A stretch of DNA of 64,000 bases. Source: Lentisphaera profundi. GTDB lineage: Bacteria; Verrucomicrobiota; Lentisphaeria; Lentisphaerales; Lentisphaeraceae. The position numbers and the translations under genes were made by a program. The DNA lies in contig NZ_CP117811.1 in NCBI RefSeq assembly GCF_028728065.1, forward strand, positions 2,666,001 to 2,730,000, written 5' to 3'. The notes beneath the pieces are model-generated. The model had not been told where the DNA came from and made no database searches. It saw only the letters and a list, made by a program, of their open reading frames with translations. Numbering within the stretch: the stretch's first letter is position 1; every line of letters starts with the position of its first letter. Shown here piece after piece: positions 16,922 through 26,136 of the stretch.

Positions 16922-19900
16922 ATGAAATTTTTAGATGCACTTAAAGAGCAAGTCCTCATCTTAGATGGTGCCATGGGCTCCATGGTTCAATTACTTAAAC
17001 TCCCCGATTCTGCTTATGGTGGCGAAGAATTTGCCATGCTTTCAGACTTACTCGTTTTTTCACGTCCCGATCAAGTTCGCGATAACATTCACTTAGAGTA
17101 CCTCAAAGCCGGTGCCAATATACTCGAAACCAATACTTTTGGTGCCAGTCCACTTCGCTTGAAAGAATTTGACTTTTCAAGAATGGATCTCAGCGATTTT
17201 GCCGACTTACCTGAAGGGCTCGATCTGCTTGCGAATGATTACGATGAGCTCACTCATTACTTCAATATTCGCGGCATTGAATTAGCTCACGATGCCATTA
17301 CCAAATACAAAGCAATGGACGAATACGATGGTCGTCCACTCTTTGTTGCTGGCTCTATTGGTCCTTCTAACTGGGTTATTTCTTCCACGGCTGCCAATTT
17401 AAATAAAACAGATTTCGCTACTGTCAAACAAAACTTTTACCTACAAGTAAAAGCGATGATGAAAGCAAATGTCGATGTCTTGCTCTTCGAAACTCAGCAG
17501 GATATGCTCGAGTTAAAAGCCTCGATTGCGGGTGCGCATCAAGCAGCAGATGAATTGGGTTTCAAAGTTCCAATCATTGCACAAGTAACTGTTGACCAAT
17601 TCAATAAAATGCAGATCTTTAATACTGATATGGAAGCTGCCTATGCTTCCGTCGGTGGTATTGGTATAGATGTCTTTGGTATTAACTGTACGCTTGGTCC
17701 TGAGCTGATGCAGAAAGTTATTCCAGCACTAGCAAAAATGAGTGAATTGCCGATTTCTGTAGTTCCCAATGCAGGTCAGCCAATTTCTGTTAATGGTGAA
17801 ACTGTCTATCCCCTCTCTCCTGAAAAAATGGGTGAGTACATGCGTGATTACGAAGCCGAAAATGGCATCAATATCGTTGGTGGTTGCTGTGGTACGACTC
17901 CCGCTCATATTGCGGAAATCGCAAAATACCTCGCGGGTAAAAAACCTAAAGTTCGCCAAGTTAAAAAGCGCAATCTTATTTCTGGACCTCAAAATGCTTT
18001 TGAACTCGACTCTAGCAAAGGCCTGATTCAAATCGGCGAAAGACTTAATGTTCGTGGCTCGAAGAAAGTTCGTGATGCAGTAGAAGTTGAAGATAACATT
18101 GATAATGATGCGCTCGAAGATGTCGTTAATGAACAAAATCGCGATCTAGGTATTGATGTTCTCGATGTCTGTATGGATTCCAATATTGTTAATACTGAGA
18201 AAGTCTTGCCACGCGTTATCTATGATATGACCACAGATTTTGGTGGTTGTTTTTGTATTGATTCATTCTCTGTAGAAGCTTTAGCCACTGCGATTGATGT
18301 TTATCCTGGTCGTCCCATTATTAACTCTATTGCACTCGAAGAGCACTCCCCTGGTGTCAGTAAAATAGATGCTATTATTCCCCTCACTAAGCATCACAAC
18401 CCGATCTATATTGCTCTTGTAACTGATGGTGATGGCCCTGCCCTTACTGCAGATAAAAAAGTAGAACTCGCCAAAAGAATCATTGCGGAAAGTGCAAAAT
18501 ACGGTGTCACTCCTGATCAATTAATGATTGATATCAATGCTTTCCCTATTGGTGCTGAGTCCATAGAAGGCATGAACTTCTCTTTAGAATCACTCAATTC
18601 ACTTAAACCCATCAAAGCTCTTCACCCAGATCTCATGACTTCTATTGGTGTGGGTAACTTAACCAATGGTCTAGCTAAAAAGCCTTACATGCGTGTTGTT
18701 CTGACTTCTGTGTTTTTGGATGAAGCTTATAAACGTGGTCTTGATGCGGCTATTGTGAATCCCAATCATTTCATTCCTGTCGAATCCATTGACGCTTACG
18801 ATTATGACTTAGCTAAGCGCGTTCTTTTCGAACGCGACATGGATGCTTTCGAAGAACTCGAGACAATTGCTGCCGCTCGTCGCGGTATTGTCAAAGAGAA
18901 GAAATGCTCTTACGATGATATGCCCGTTGAGGAATCCATCTGCGAAAAAATTAAAGATGGCTTCAAAGAAAAATCTGATGGTTCATTCGATAAAGATGAA
19001 TTCACTTATGAATACAAAGATGCTATCGTCGTATCAATGAAAGATATTGTTGATAAGCACCAACCTCTTGATTTCATCAATGATTACCTGATGGAAGCTA
19101 TGCGTGAATTAGGCGATGGCTTTGGTCGCGGTGAAGTTTCTCTTCCTCACCTCCTTAAATCTGCCGATGTTATGAAACATTGCATGAATTTCCTTGAAGC
19201 CTACATGAAAAACATGAGCGGCGAAAGTTTAGATGGTGAACGTACATTTAAAGGCACCGTCGTCATTGGTACCGTATACCAAGACGTACACTCTATTGGC
19301 AAAGATTTGGCTAAAACTCTTTTAGAGAACTACGGCTACCGAGTGATTGATTTGGGTGTCCAAGTACCTCTAGAGAAATTTATCGAAACCGCTGTTGCTG
19401 AAAAAGCTGATGCTATTGGTATGTCCGCTCTCTTAGTACAGACCTCTAATCACATGATTTCTGTTCAGCAGTTACTGAAAGAAAAAAATCTTGATTTCCC
19501 ACTTCTTATTGGTGGTGCACCAGTCAATAGTCGTCACGCTGCTTATGTGTCTATGTACGGACAAGATGATTTTGCCGCTATGAATGGCAAAGTTTTTTAC
19601 TGTCAGTCAGGTATGGATGGTGTGAATATAATGAACACTCTTATGGATCCTGCTAAACGCGATGGCTTAATTAAAGAGAATACTGAGAAGCTTGAACAAT
19701 TCTATCGTTTAGCAATCAAACAGGCTGCTGCTCGCGAAGAACGTGAATCTGGTCTAGAGGCGCGTAAAGTCGACCTAAGTAATTGGCAAGCTCCTACAGA
19801 TAAAGCCATTCGTTTAGCTGACTATAATGTTGCTATTACTGACCTTAAGCAACACTTTGATTTGCGTACACTTTATGGCCTCAACTGGGACTTCGGTGGT

Positions 19901-20536
19901 AAAAAATCTTGGGTCAAAAAAGGCGTTTCTGAGGATGACCTCAATCGCATGCGTGATGAATGGGTTACAAAGTCCGATGAAAATAATTGGATCACCCCAA
20001 TTTCTCGTTTCGCTCTCTTACCTGCTCAGAGTATTGGCAAAAATTTAGTTGCTGTCTATAACCCTGATAACTTAGAAGAAGAATTGGGACGCTTTACTTT
20101 CAATGATGTAGCCGGACGCGAAGATCTTTGGTCTGTACCGCAATATATCCACTCAAAAGAAAGCGGTAAATTTGACCTCATTGGAATTCAAATTTCCTCT
20201 GGTGGCGCCAAAACTGAAGAAGTTATTACTGAGATGCGTGATGCTGGTGAATTGGAAGATTGTTTCTTATTGCAAGGTTTATCTGATCGTGTAGCAGAAG
20301 ACATGGCTGATCAAGCTCATGGCGCGGCTCGTAAATTAGCTGCTGTTGATTTAAACCAAGGTTGTCGTTATTCTCCTGGTTACCCTGCAATGCAAGATAT
20401 GTCCAATAATCAGCTCATTTTTGAACTCCTCAAAGCTGATGAGATGGGTATCAGCATGACTGAGGCCGATGAATTTGCTCCGACTTCAACAACTGCAGCT
20501 TTTGTCGTTTTCAATTCAGACGCAACTTATCAATAA
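16922..20536 (+). CDS. metH: Cobalamin-dependent methionine synthase
   Basis: 1,204 residues, full length. Homocysteine domain at about 1-345 with zinc ligands C256 (INCTLGP), C322 and C323 (GGCCGTTP). The pterin domain (about 365-640) has IGERLNVRGSKK. The cap and B12 domain carry D788-V-H790-S-I-G, the lower axial His of cobalamin. The activation domain (about 930-1200) ends with the SAM-binding RYSPGYPA motif. It transfers methyl from methyl-tetrahydrofolate to homocysteine in the cytoplasm. The reactivation module makes it a complete MetH. An inverted repeat upstream is the only regulatory hint. Confidence 0.97.
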   Translation: MKFLDALKEQVLILDGAMGSMVQLLKLPDSAYGGEEFAMLSDLLVFSRPDQVRDNIHLEYLKAGANILETNTFGASPLRLKEFDFSRMDLSDFADLPEGLDLLANDYDELTHYFNIRGIELAHDAITKYKAMDEYDGRPLFVAGSIGPSNWVISSTAANLNKTDFATVKQNFYLQVKAMMKANVDVLLFETQQDMLELKASIAGAHQAADELGFKVPIIAQVTVDQFNKMQIFNTDMEAAYASVGGIGIDVFGINCTLGPELMQKVIPALAKMSELPISVVPNAGQPISVNGETVYPLSPEKMGEYMRDYEAENGINIVGGCCGTTPAHIAEIAKYLAGKKPKVRQVKKRNLISGPQNAFELDSSKGLIQIGERLNVRGSKKVRDAVEVEDNIDNDALEDVVNEQNRDLGIDVLDVCMDSNIVNTEKVLPRVIYDMTTDFGGCFCIDSFSVEALATAIDVYPGRPIINSIALEEHSPGVSKIDAIIPLTKHHNPIYIALVTDGDGPALTADKKVELAKRIIAESAKYGVTPDQLMIDINAFPIGAESIEGMNFSLESLNSLKPIKALHPDLMTSIGVGNLTNGLAKKPYMRVVLTSVFLDEAYKRGLDAAIVNPNHFIPVESIDAYDYDLAKRVLFERDMDAFEELETIAAARRGIVKEKKCSYDDMPVEESICEKIKDGFKEKSDGSFDKDEFTYEYKDAIVVSMKDIVDKHQPLDFINDYLMEAMRELGDGFGRGEVSLPHLLKSADVMKHCMNFLEAYMKNMSGESLDGERTFKGTVVIGTVYQDVHSIGKDLAKTLLENYGYRVIDLGVQVPLEKFIETAVAEKADAIGMSALLVQTSNHMISVQQLLKEKNLDFPLLIGGAPVNSRHAAYVSMYGQDDFAAMNGKVFYCQSGMDGVNIMNTLMDPAKRDGLIKENTEKLEQFYRLAIKQAAAREERESGLEARKVDLSNWQAPTDKAIRLADYNVAITDLKQHFDLRTLYGLNWDFGGKKSWVKKGVSEDDLNRMRDEWVTKSDENNWITPISRFALLPAQSIGKNLVAVYNPDNLEEELGRFTFNDVAGREDLWSVPQYIHSKESGKFDLIGIQISSGGAKTEEVITEMRDAGELEDCFLLQGLSDRVAEDMADQAHGAARKLAAVDLNQGCRYSPGYPAMQDMSNNQLIFELLKADEMGISMTEADEFAPTSTTAAFVVFNSDATYQ

Positions 20537-20543
20537 AGAGCTC

Positions 20544-20577
20544 TCACAAATATCTCATCCTTATGAGGTATTTGTGA
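20544..20577 (+). terminator. Hairpin after metH, probable terminator
   Basis: TCACAAATA-t-CTCAT-ccta-ATGAG-g-TATTTGTGA forms a long stem with one mismatch directly after metH. The T-run behind it is weak (ATACTTTT), so termination may be partial. Confidence 0.6.
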
Positions 20578-20601
20578 ATACTTTTAAAGTGATTTTTTAG
20601 C

Positions 20602-21015
20602 ATGCACGAATTCCAAGACAAAGTAAAACAGTCCAAGCAACAATTGAGCTCCATAAAAGGCTTTATTGTTGCTCTTATTTTCTTTGTTATCATCATTGCT
20701 ATTGCCAACCCCTTAAGTTCCTGGTTGGCTGAACGTGGGTTTAAAGAAGGTAAAACTGAATACGTTTATCTCGCGGCTGGAACTAAACGAAATTTACTCA
20801 ATTATGAAACGGCTGAAGAACTTTATCGCCGACTCATAAAGACCTTTCCTCAAAAAAATGAGGCGGCTTTTTATCAACTTGCCTTTTGCCTTGATCGCCA
20901 AGCTAAAAAGAAAGAAGCTATTGAAGCTTATTCCGAGTATCTTAAATATTTTCCTTCAGGTGAATTTTCGCTAAAAGCACAAGAAAAACTGAAGGCACTC
21001 ATATCTAAGAACTAG
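20602..21015 (+). CDS. Membrane-anchored TPR protein
   Basis: 137 residues. One transmembrane helix at about 20-42 (GFIVALIFFVIIIAIANPL) is followed by a tetratricopeptide-like region: YETAEELYRRLIKTFP, AAFYQLAFCLDRQAKKKEAIEAYSEYLKYFPSGEF. TPR repeats hold protein partners, probably here on the outer face of the inner membrane. Nothing links it to methionine synthesis beyond position. Specific role unknown. Confidence 0.75.
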   Translation: MHEFQDKVKQSKQQLSSIKGFIVALIFFVIIIAIANPLSSWLAERGFKEGKTEYVYLAAGTKRNLLNYETAEELYRRLIKTFPQKNEAAFYQLAFCLDRQAKKKEAIEAYSEYLKYFPSGEFSLKAQEKLKALISKN

Positions 21016-21073
21016 CGTTTTTCTCTGAACTAGTAATCCGGCAATGAATTAGAGATAAAAATCTTAATCGAAA

Positions 21074-21143
21074 ATGCTGTAAGCATGACTCAATCAAGCC
21101 CAATGGCGTAAGCCTTGGGAAGTGTTATGAATGCTGTAAGCAT
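21074..21143. repeat. Three small hairpins with a common GTAAGC core
   Basis: ATGCT-GTA-AGCAT occurs at 21074-21086 and 21131-21143, and between them CCCAATGGC-GTAA-GCCTTGGG. The 336-base gap before the DUF2490 gene holds no ORF; the rest is AT-rich. Confidence 0.55.
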
Positions 21144-21351
21144 GGATTAGAGCTTTAATACGTTCCTACAGAACTCACTAATTCTTCATTTACTCGTTTT
21201 CCCTAGCTCTGACGAACTAAGCTAAGTTAATGCGTACTTTCAGCACTAAAAAGTAAATCTAATTCCTTGCCCGATTAATAGTACCATTTTTGATTTACGT
21301 GCAAAATATCAATAATGAGACTCTATATTATCTCATAACCGAGAGCTATAT

Positions 21352-22011
21352 ATGAAACGTTTATTACTATTTTTATCGCTCCTCTTCTTTCCTTTTTTAG
21401 GAAAAACAGAGGACGTGGGCTACTTAAATTGGACAACTTTTTCAACAAAAATTGATGATGTAAAGTTAAGTTTATTTCTGGATAACCGCTTTCGCAATGG
21501 TGTTGATGATCATTATTTTCGCTTTGCTTCAATTCAATTAGCCTACCCCATTCACGATAATGTCGATATAGGCTTTAATTATAGCCGTTATGATTTAAAA
21601 GCAATTGATGGTGAATGGAAAGATGGTCGTCGCTATGAATTCGAATTAAACCCTCATTACACTTTCACAAATGACTGGAAGTTAAGTTTGCGGAATCGCT
21701 TAGAGTTCCGTAAAATTGAGGATAAAGGAAGTGATAATACTCGCTCGCGTCATCGTTTGAAAATCGATATCCCTATAAAAACGAGGTGGCAAGCTTTTAA
21801 AGGTTTCTTTGCTAGTAATGAATTTTACGTCGATTATGATGATTCGACTCGCTGGGTTGCTAATGATTTACAACCTTTTGGTCTAGATTTCCAAGTTGCC
21901 GAAAATATTTCTTTTTCTGTCTTTTACATGGAAGAATACGGGCGACTCAATGGTCAATCAAGTTGGGACTCGAGTGCACTTATCGGTACATCTCTCATCA
22001 TTAATTTTTAG
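21352..22011 (+). CDS. DUF2490-like outer-membrane protein
   Basis: 219 residues. Signal peptide of about 19 residues (MKRLLLFLSLLFFPFLGKT). Mature part begins YLNWTTFSTK and shows repeated beta strands with aromatic girdles (LFLDNRFRNG, FNYSRYDL, LSLRNRLEFRK, RSRHRLKIDIPI), ending in LIINF as expected of a beta-barrel C-terminus. This fits DUF2490, a family of small barrels of unknown function. It is convergent with the gene at 22147. Confidence 0.75.
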   Translation: MKRLLLFLSLLFFPFLGKTEDVGYLNWTTFSTKIDDVKLSLFLDNRFRNGVDDHYFRFASIQLAYPIHDNVDIGFNYSRYDLKAIDGEWKDGRRYEFELNPHYTFTNDWKLSLRNRLEFRKIEDKGSDNTRSRHRLKIDIPIKTRWQAFKGFFASNEFYVDYDDSTRWVANDLQPFGLDFQVAENISFSVFYMEEYGRLNGQSSWDSSALIGTSLIINF

Positions 22012-22146
22012 CTTATACACATTTTTATATCAGTAAAACAAACAAGACTCTATTAACTCATGTCGTCGCTATTTAAATAGTATTTTCATTGCTGAAAGCA
22101 CAGATCAAAGATCTTGATCCATACTTTCTGCATTAATAAATCTAGT

Positions 22147-22443
22147 CTATTTTTTGTTAATCATATTCATGATTTGATCTTTGTATTGCCATCCAAAATA
22201 AACGATGGCTCCAATAATGGCCAATTTAATAATGAGGCTTAAGAAGCCGCCCTTCTTTTTACCGCGATAAACTTCCATATTCGCATTCGTTCTGGCATGA
22301 CCTTCAGCACAAGTTGCCGAACAAAAATGACTACCATCAGATTCAACTACACAATCTTCACAAACGGGTTTACGGCAACTCAAACAAAGATTTGAGGCTG
22401 CTCTATCCGTGTGGTTTAAACAAACTTTATCTGCTACTGACAT
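22147..22443 (-). CDS. B-box-type zinc-finger protein with a C-terminal membrane helix
   Basis: 98 residues. The Cys/His pattern CLNH, CLSC, CEDC, then H, C, C, H (CSATCAEGH) over residues 8-48 fits a B-box zinc finger with two metal sites. A single hydrophobic helix follows at 67-86. The zinc domain would face the cytoplasm. It lies 71 bases downstream of the NrfD gene on the same strand and may be the last gene of the nap operon. Role unknown; a part in assembly of the metalloenzyme is only a guess. Confidence 0.7.
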   Translation of the reverse strand: MSVADKVCLNHTDRAASNLCLSCRKPVCEDCVVESDGSHFCSATCAEGHARTNANMEVYRGKKKGGFLSLIIKLAIIGAIVYFGWQYKDQIMNMINKK

Positions 22444-22514
22444 AAACGACTCCTCTGGTTTGCGTTCCTTCTATAATAAAACAAAGTTGTTAGCAAAACA
22501 AGAATTCCGAGAGT

Positions 22515-23723
22515 TTATGTTTGCGGATTTCGCAAGTTCCCCTGTTCAACAGCAATGGCCACTCGCACCAAAAGTGTAAAGATAAATAAACCTAAAGACC
22601 AAATTCCTACGGTCACGCATAGCTCAACCCAAGAAGGTGAATATTCAACAATTTCTCCAAGGGGTGAAGGAATGAATCCTGGGACAATTAAACCCATTCC
22701 CTTTTCGATCCAAATCCCTAAAAATAGCAATAGGCATGCAGGGTAAAGAAATACAGGATTCCTACGTAACTTATGAAAAGTCAGAGTTATTGTCGCCAAA
22801 ATATTTAGACTTATTCCTGTCCAGATCCAAGGCACTAATGCATTATGACCATGTAAGCCAAAAAATAAGTATTGAGCACTCAGACTATGGTGAGTTGGTG
22901 TATAGAACTCTTTAAATAATTCTGAGCCCAACATCAATAAGTTTATTTGAGCCGCGACTGTAATAATCATCGCCATTTTATTAAAAGTTTTTGCAGGAAT
23001 ATCATAAGTCGTACATTTGCGAATTACCCCTAGGGCTAAAATCATAAAGGCTGGTCCACCTGCAAACGCTGATGCTAAAAATCGTGGTCCTAAAAGAGAG
23101 CTATTCCAGAATGGACGTGCAGGTAAACCCGCAAGTAAAAAAGCCGTTACCAAGTGAATCCCCACAGCCCAAAAGACTGAAAGATACATCAGCGGAACAT
23201 ATATTTTTTTATTAGGCTCGCGACCACAATATTTTGAATATAAAATATAGGCGGGAATACAGACGTTTATGGCTAAGTAACCATTTAAAACTATGACATC
23301 CCAGGTCAACATTGATTGAGGCCAATTAAATATTCCTACAATAGGCATCATATGCCATAAATTTTGTGGTCCACCCATATCTACAGTGACAAAGCAAAGA
23401 CACATGATCAAAGCTGAAACGGCTAAGCCTTCACCAATGAGAACCGCTTTACTAAAATCCACATCATGTAATACATAAGCGGGCATAACCAACATCACCG
23501 CAGCGGCAGCAAGGCCGACTAAAAAGGTGAAGTTCGAAATATAAAGTCCCCAACTAATGTGATCATTCATACCTGTGGTAATCAAGCCTTCATCCAATTG
23601 GACTGTGTAGGCATAAAAACCGATCATCATGAATAAACTAAGAACGCCCATCCATAAATGGAAGTTTTTGTTACCTTTAGTAGCCGCAGCTAAACTATCT
23701 TTTATAAAACTTAAAAAATGCAT
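22515..23723 (-). CDS. NrfD/PsrC-type quinol oxidoreductase membrane subunit
   Basis: 402 residues with about ten hydrophobic helices. It has the NrfD/PsrC character: an early GMNDHISWGLYISNFTFLVG, ARPFWNSSLLGPRFLASAFAGGPAF, and FFGLHGHNALVPW. Such subunits oxidise quinol and pass electrons to a partner ferredoxin, here the gene upstream (gap 14 bases). Together they are the expected membrane entry point for the leftward nap operon, which has no NapC. Confidence 0.88.
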   Translation of the reverse strand: MHFLSFIKDSLAAATKGNKNFHLWMGVLSLFMMIGFYAYTVQLDEGLITTGMNDHISWGLYISNFTFLVGLAAAAVMLVMPAYVLHDVDFSKAVLIGEGLAVSALIMCLCFVTVDMGGPQNLWHMMPIVGIFNWPQSMLTWDVIVLNGYLAINVCIPAYILYSKYCGREPNKKIYVPLMYLSVFWAVGIHLVTAFLLAGLPARPFWNSSLLGPRFLASAFAGGPAFMILALGVIRKCTTYDIPAKTFNKMAMIITVAAQINLLMLGSELFKEFYTPTHHSLSAQYLFFGLHGHNALVPWIWTGISLNILATITLTFHKLRRNPVFLYPACLLLFLGIWIEKGMGLIVPGFIPSPLGEIVEYSPSWVELCVTVGIWSLGLFIFTLLVRVAIAVEQGNLRNPQT

Positions 23724-23737
23724 GATTTATTCCTTCA

Positions 23738-24817
23738 TCAATCCATGTAATACCAGAATTTTGGCTCAGTTCCCAAATCTTCTTTGAGGCGAAATACTTT
23801 TTTATTTTTAAGTATGTAGTTGAGTTCACTATCTGGATCTAGAATATTACCAAAAGTTCTAGCTCCCGTAGGACAAGCCTCTGCACAGGCAGGCTGTAAA
23901 CCTTCACGAGTTCGAGAAATACAGAAAGTACATTTTTCCATTGTACCCTTAGTACGTAGGCGGTTCCCTAAATAATGCTGTTCTTTGTTAATTTCTTTAG
24001 CTGGTACTTCAGGCTCATTCCAGTTAAAACGACGCGCCCAATAAGGACAAGCTGCTTCACAATAGCGACAACCCACACACCAATCATAATCAATGACCAC
24101 AATTCCATCTGGCTCTTGCCAGGTGGCTTGAACTGGACAAACCGTCGTACAAGGAGGGTTGGCACATTGAAAACATTGTGTTCCCAAATAAAAGTGCCCT
24201 TCTGCTGGAACCATGTGAGTGTAATCTGCTTTACCCTCTTCTAAATCTAAATGACCATTCTCCATTTCAAACATTCTAATATATTGCATATTAGTTTTGC
24301 GATCTTGATTATTTTCTTCTACACAAGCTTCTATGCAGTCTCCGTAACCCTGACATTTTGAGATATTAAAAGCATAACCATAAAGAGTGTTTGGCTGAGC
24401 TTTTGTGCCTTTAATTTCTGGTCTCACGCCATGATCTATCTCACTTAAGCGCTCTAGACGCTCAATACTTGCTTCGCGCTCCTTATCTGTCATTAAACGG
24501 TAATTACTTTTAAAATATTCATCCATTTTAATACCTGCACGTTCAGCTTTTTCCTCTTTTCCAAAAGAAAAACTACTCGAAGCTAAGGCCGCTCCAGCTG
24601 TTGCTGTATTGCGAATAAACTTTAATGCTTCACGTCTATTCACCGTTTTGTTTAGTGCACCTGTATCGATTGCATTTTCATCCTTTGGATCTTCACAAGA
24701 ACAATTTCCACCACAAGAATCACTGGATTTTTCTGCTTTGTTTTTCAAATAGTTTAATTCATTGGTCGCGCTTGATTCGAAGCCAAAAAATGATCTAAAA
24801 TTAAATTTTTTCATCAT
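23738..24817 (-). CDS. NrfC-like four-cluster ferredoxin with an extended Tat leader
   Basis: 359 residues. A Tat-like motif NRREALKFIRN with a hydrophobic AGAALASSSFSFG lies at about residues 60-85, behind a 60-residue extension that carries its own Cys group (SCGGNCSCED). The core has the four cysteine sets of the NrfC/PsrB/DmsB family: CQGYGDCIEAC, CFQCANPPCTTVCP, CVGCRYCEAACP and CTFC...CAEACP. It would relay electrons from the NrfD subunit to the cytochromes. The family is known; the long Cys-rich extension is unusual. Confidence 0.88.
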   Translation of the reverse strand: MMKKFNFRSFFGFESSATNELNYLKNKAEKSSDSCGGNCSCEDPKDENAIDTGALNKTVNRREALKFIRNTATAGAALASSSFSFGKEEKAERAGIKMDEYFKSNYRLMTDKEREASIERLERLSEIDHGVRPEIKGTKAQPNTLYGYAFNISKCQGYGDCIEACVEENNQDRKTNMQYIRMFEMENGHLDLEEGKADYTHMVPAEGHFYLGTQCFQCANPPCTTVCPVQATWQEPDGIVVIDYDWCVGCRYCEAACPYWARRFNWNEPEVPAKEINKEQHYLGNRLRTKGTMEKCTFCISRTREGLQPACAEACPTGARTFGNILDPDSELNYILKNKKVFRLKEDLGTEPKFWYYMD

Positions 24818-24823
24818 AATTCC

Positions 24824-25411
24824 TTAGTGATTTTTACCCGTTCTAGGGATTGTCGGACGTCCCTTTGGATGGCGTTGAGTGAAGGATGGACTATGGGGGT
24901 TATGACATTCAGTACAGTTCATAACCACGCGTTTTCCATACCACGAATGAAGTCGCTTACCATGTGCTCCTCCTGCCCAATCACGTTCCTGTTCAAAATG
25001 GCACTGTGAGCATAATTTATAGGCGTGATTAAAAGAAACTTCATCGCCATTATTGAGTCGTAAGCTATCCATATTTTTAGCATTATGGCATGTTCGACAA
25101 TCCATTACTGCTTGATTCGCATGCTGCATTTTGATATCTAAATGCATTAAGGCACTACGTTCATTTTGCTGTTGGCGATCGGGAAGTTCATCTTGGTGAC
25201 AATTTGAACAAGCAAATTGACCTATCTTAGATGTTCTATCGGCAACATAAAATTCCTTATGCCCCACCATCTTAACTAAATGAGATTTAATTCCTTGGAG
25301 TTTGTGGGCAACTTCTGGAAGTTTTTTTTGCGATAAGTCAGTTTTTTTCTCTGGTGAACAGGAGAAAATAAGCAGTGATAAGCAAATAAGCTGTAATTTG
25401 AGAAAGTTCAC
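24824..25411 (-). CDS. Tetraheme cytochrome c lipoprotein
   Basis: 195 residues. Lipoprotein signal ending LLIFSC, so it is membrane-tethered outside the cytoplasm. Four CxxCH haem motifs: CSNCH, CRTCH, CSQCH and CTECH. Extra His in QHANQ, HAYK and HGKRLHS can serve as second ligands. It overlaps the preceding cytochrome gene by four bases and lies six bases before the ferredoxin gene, so it belongs to the electron chain feeding NapA. I do not assign a named family beyond multihaem cytochrome c3-like. Confidence 0.85.
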   Translation of the reverse strand: MNFLKLQLICLSLLIFSCSPEKKTDLSQKKLPEVAHKLQGIKSHLVKMVGHKEFYVADRTSKIGQFACSNCHQDELPDRQQQNERSALMHLDIKMQHANQAVMDCRTCHNAKNMDSLRLNNGDEVSFNHAYKLCSQCHFEQERDWAGGAHGKRLHSWYGKRVVMNCTECHNPHSPSFTQRHPKGRPTIPRTGKNH

Positions 25412-26127
25412 TTATCCCTCTTCTGCTCTATCAAATTATTTCTTGAACGAATAAAAACTTCCGGAGTCGTTTTCGGTGTATGGCATTGTACGCAGTTAAC
25501 GCGCTCTGGGTGAGGACAACGAATTTCGATTAAGGCCGCTGGGCCACTATGACAAGCTTGACAATTCTCTCGTAGTTGAAGACTATGAGGAATCTGAAGA
25601 GGCCCACCTGGTAAAGCTGATTGCTTTAATTTTGGTGGATCTATTTTCTCCCATTCACTTCCTTTAAATAAATCATTCGCTTCATTTAAACCGTGACACT
25701 GAAGACAGTTTTTGTATTCCGGGTGAGGTGTTACCGGAGTAAAGCTTGAAAACTGCGGAGCATAGCCACCCTTTTCATGACAGACATTACAATTCTGAGT
25801 TAACTGCATTTCTTTACTCACTGGGTGGGGTATATGTGGCGGCGCACCTGGGTAAGCTCGACGTTTATAATATTCCTTTATACTCCTCGCTTTTGCTCCA
25901 CTTGGATTAGTCGCATTCAAGGGTGTCGTAGAACTCACTTTTTGAGCCTGAAACTTGGATTGAGGAATAAGGCCCATTGGAGCTAAGCGCTCTACTTTCA
26001 CCGTAATGTCTTTTAGCTTGTGTTGTTTTCTTAGATAGTTTCCTACTCCAAAAACAAGGACAAACATCAAAGATAAACTCAAAGCTACTTTGATTAAGCG
26101 AACTATGAATTTTTTTTCATTATTCAT
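25408..26127 (-). CDS. Tetraheme cytochrome made of two NapB-like halves
   Basis: 239 residues with one N-terminal anchor helix (about 11-28). Four CxxCH motifs fall in two similar halves. Half 1 runs YPGAPPHIPHPV, NCNVCH, TPHPEYKNCLQCH. Half 2 runs LPGGPLQIPHSL, NCQACH, CPHPERVNCVQCH. Each half has the PG-x-P-x-x-IPH start and two haems of NapB, the dihaem partner of NapA. A duplication is inferred. It sits nine bases after napA, the place NapB usually has. Confidence 0.85.
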   Translation of the reverse strand: MNNEKKFIVRLIKVALSLSLMFVLVFGVGNYLRKQHKLKDITVKVERLAPMGLIPQSKFQAQKVSSTTPLNATNPSGAKARSIKEYYKRRAYPGAPPHIPHPVSKEMQLTQNCNVCHEKGGYAPQFSSFTPVTPHPEYKNCLQCHGLNEANDLFKGSEWEKIDPPKLKQSALPGGPLQIPHSLQLRENCQACHSGPAALIEIRCPHPERVNCVQCHTPKTTPEVFIRSRNNLIEQKRDK

Positions 26128-26136
26128 TTTTCAGCC

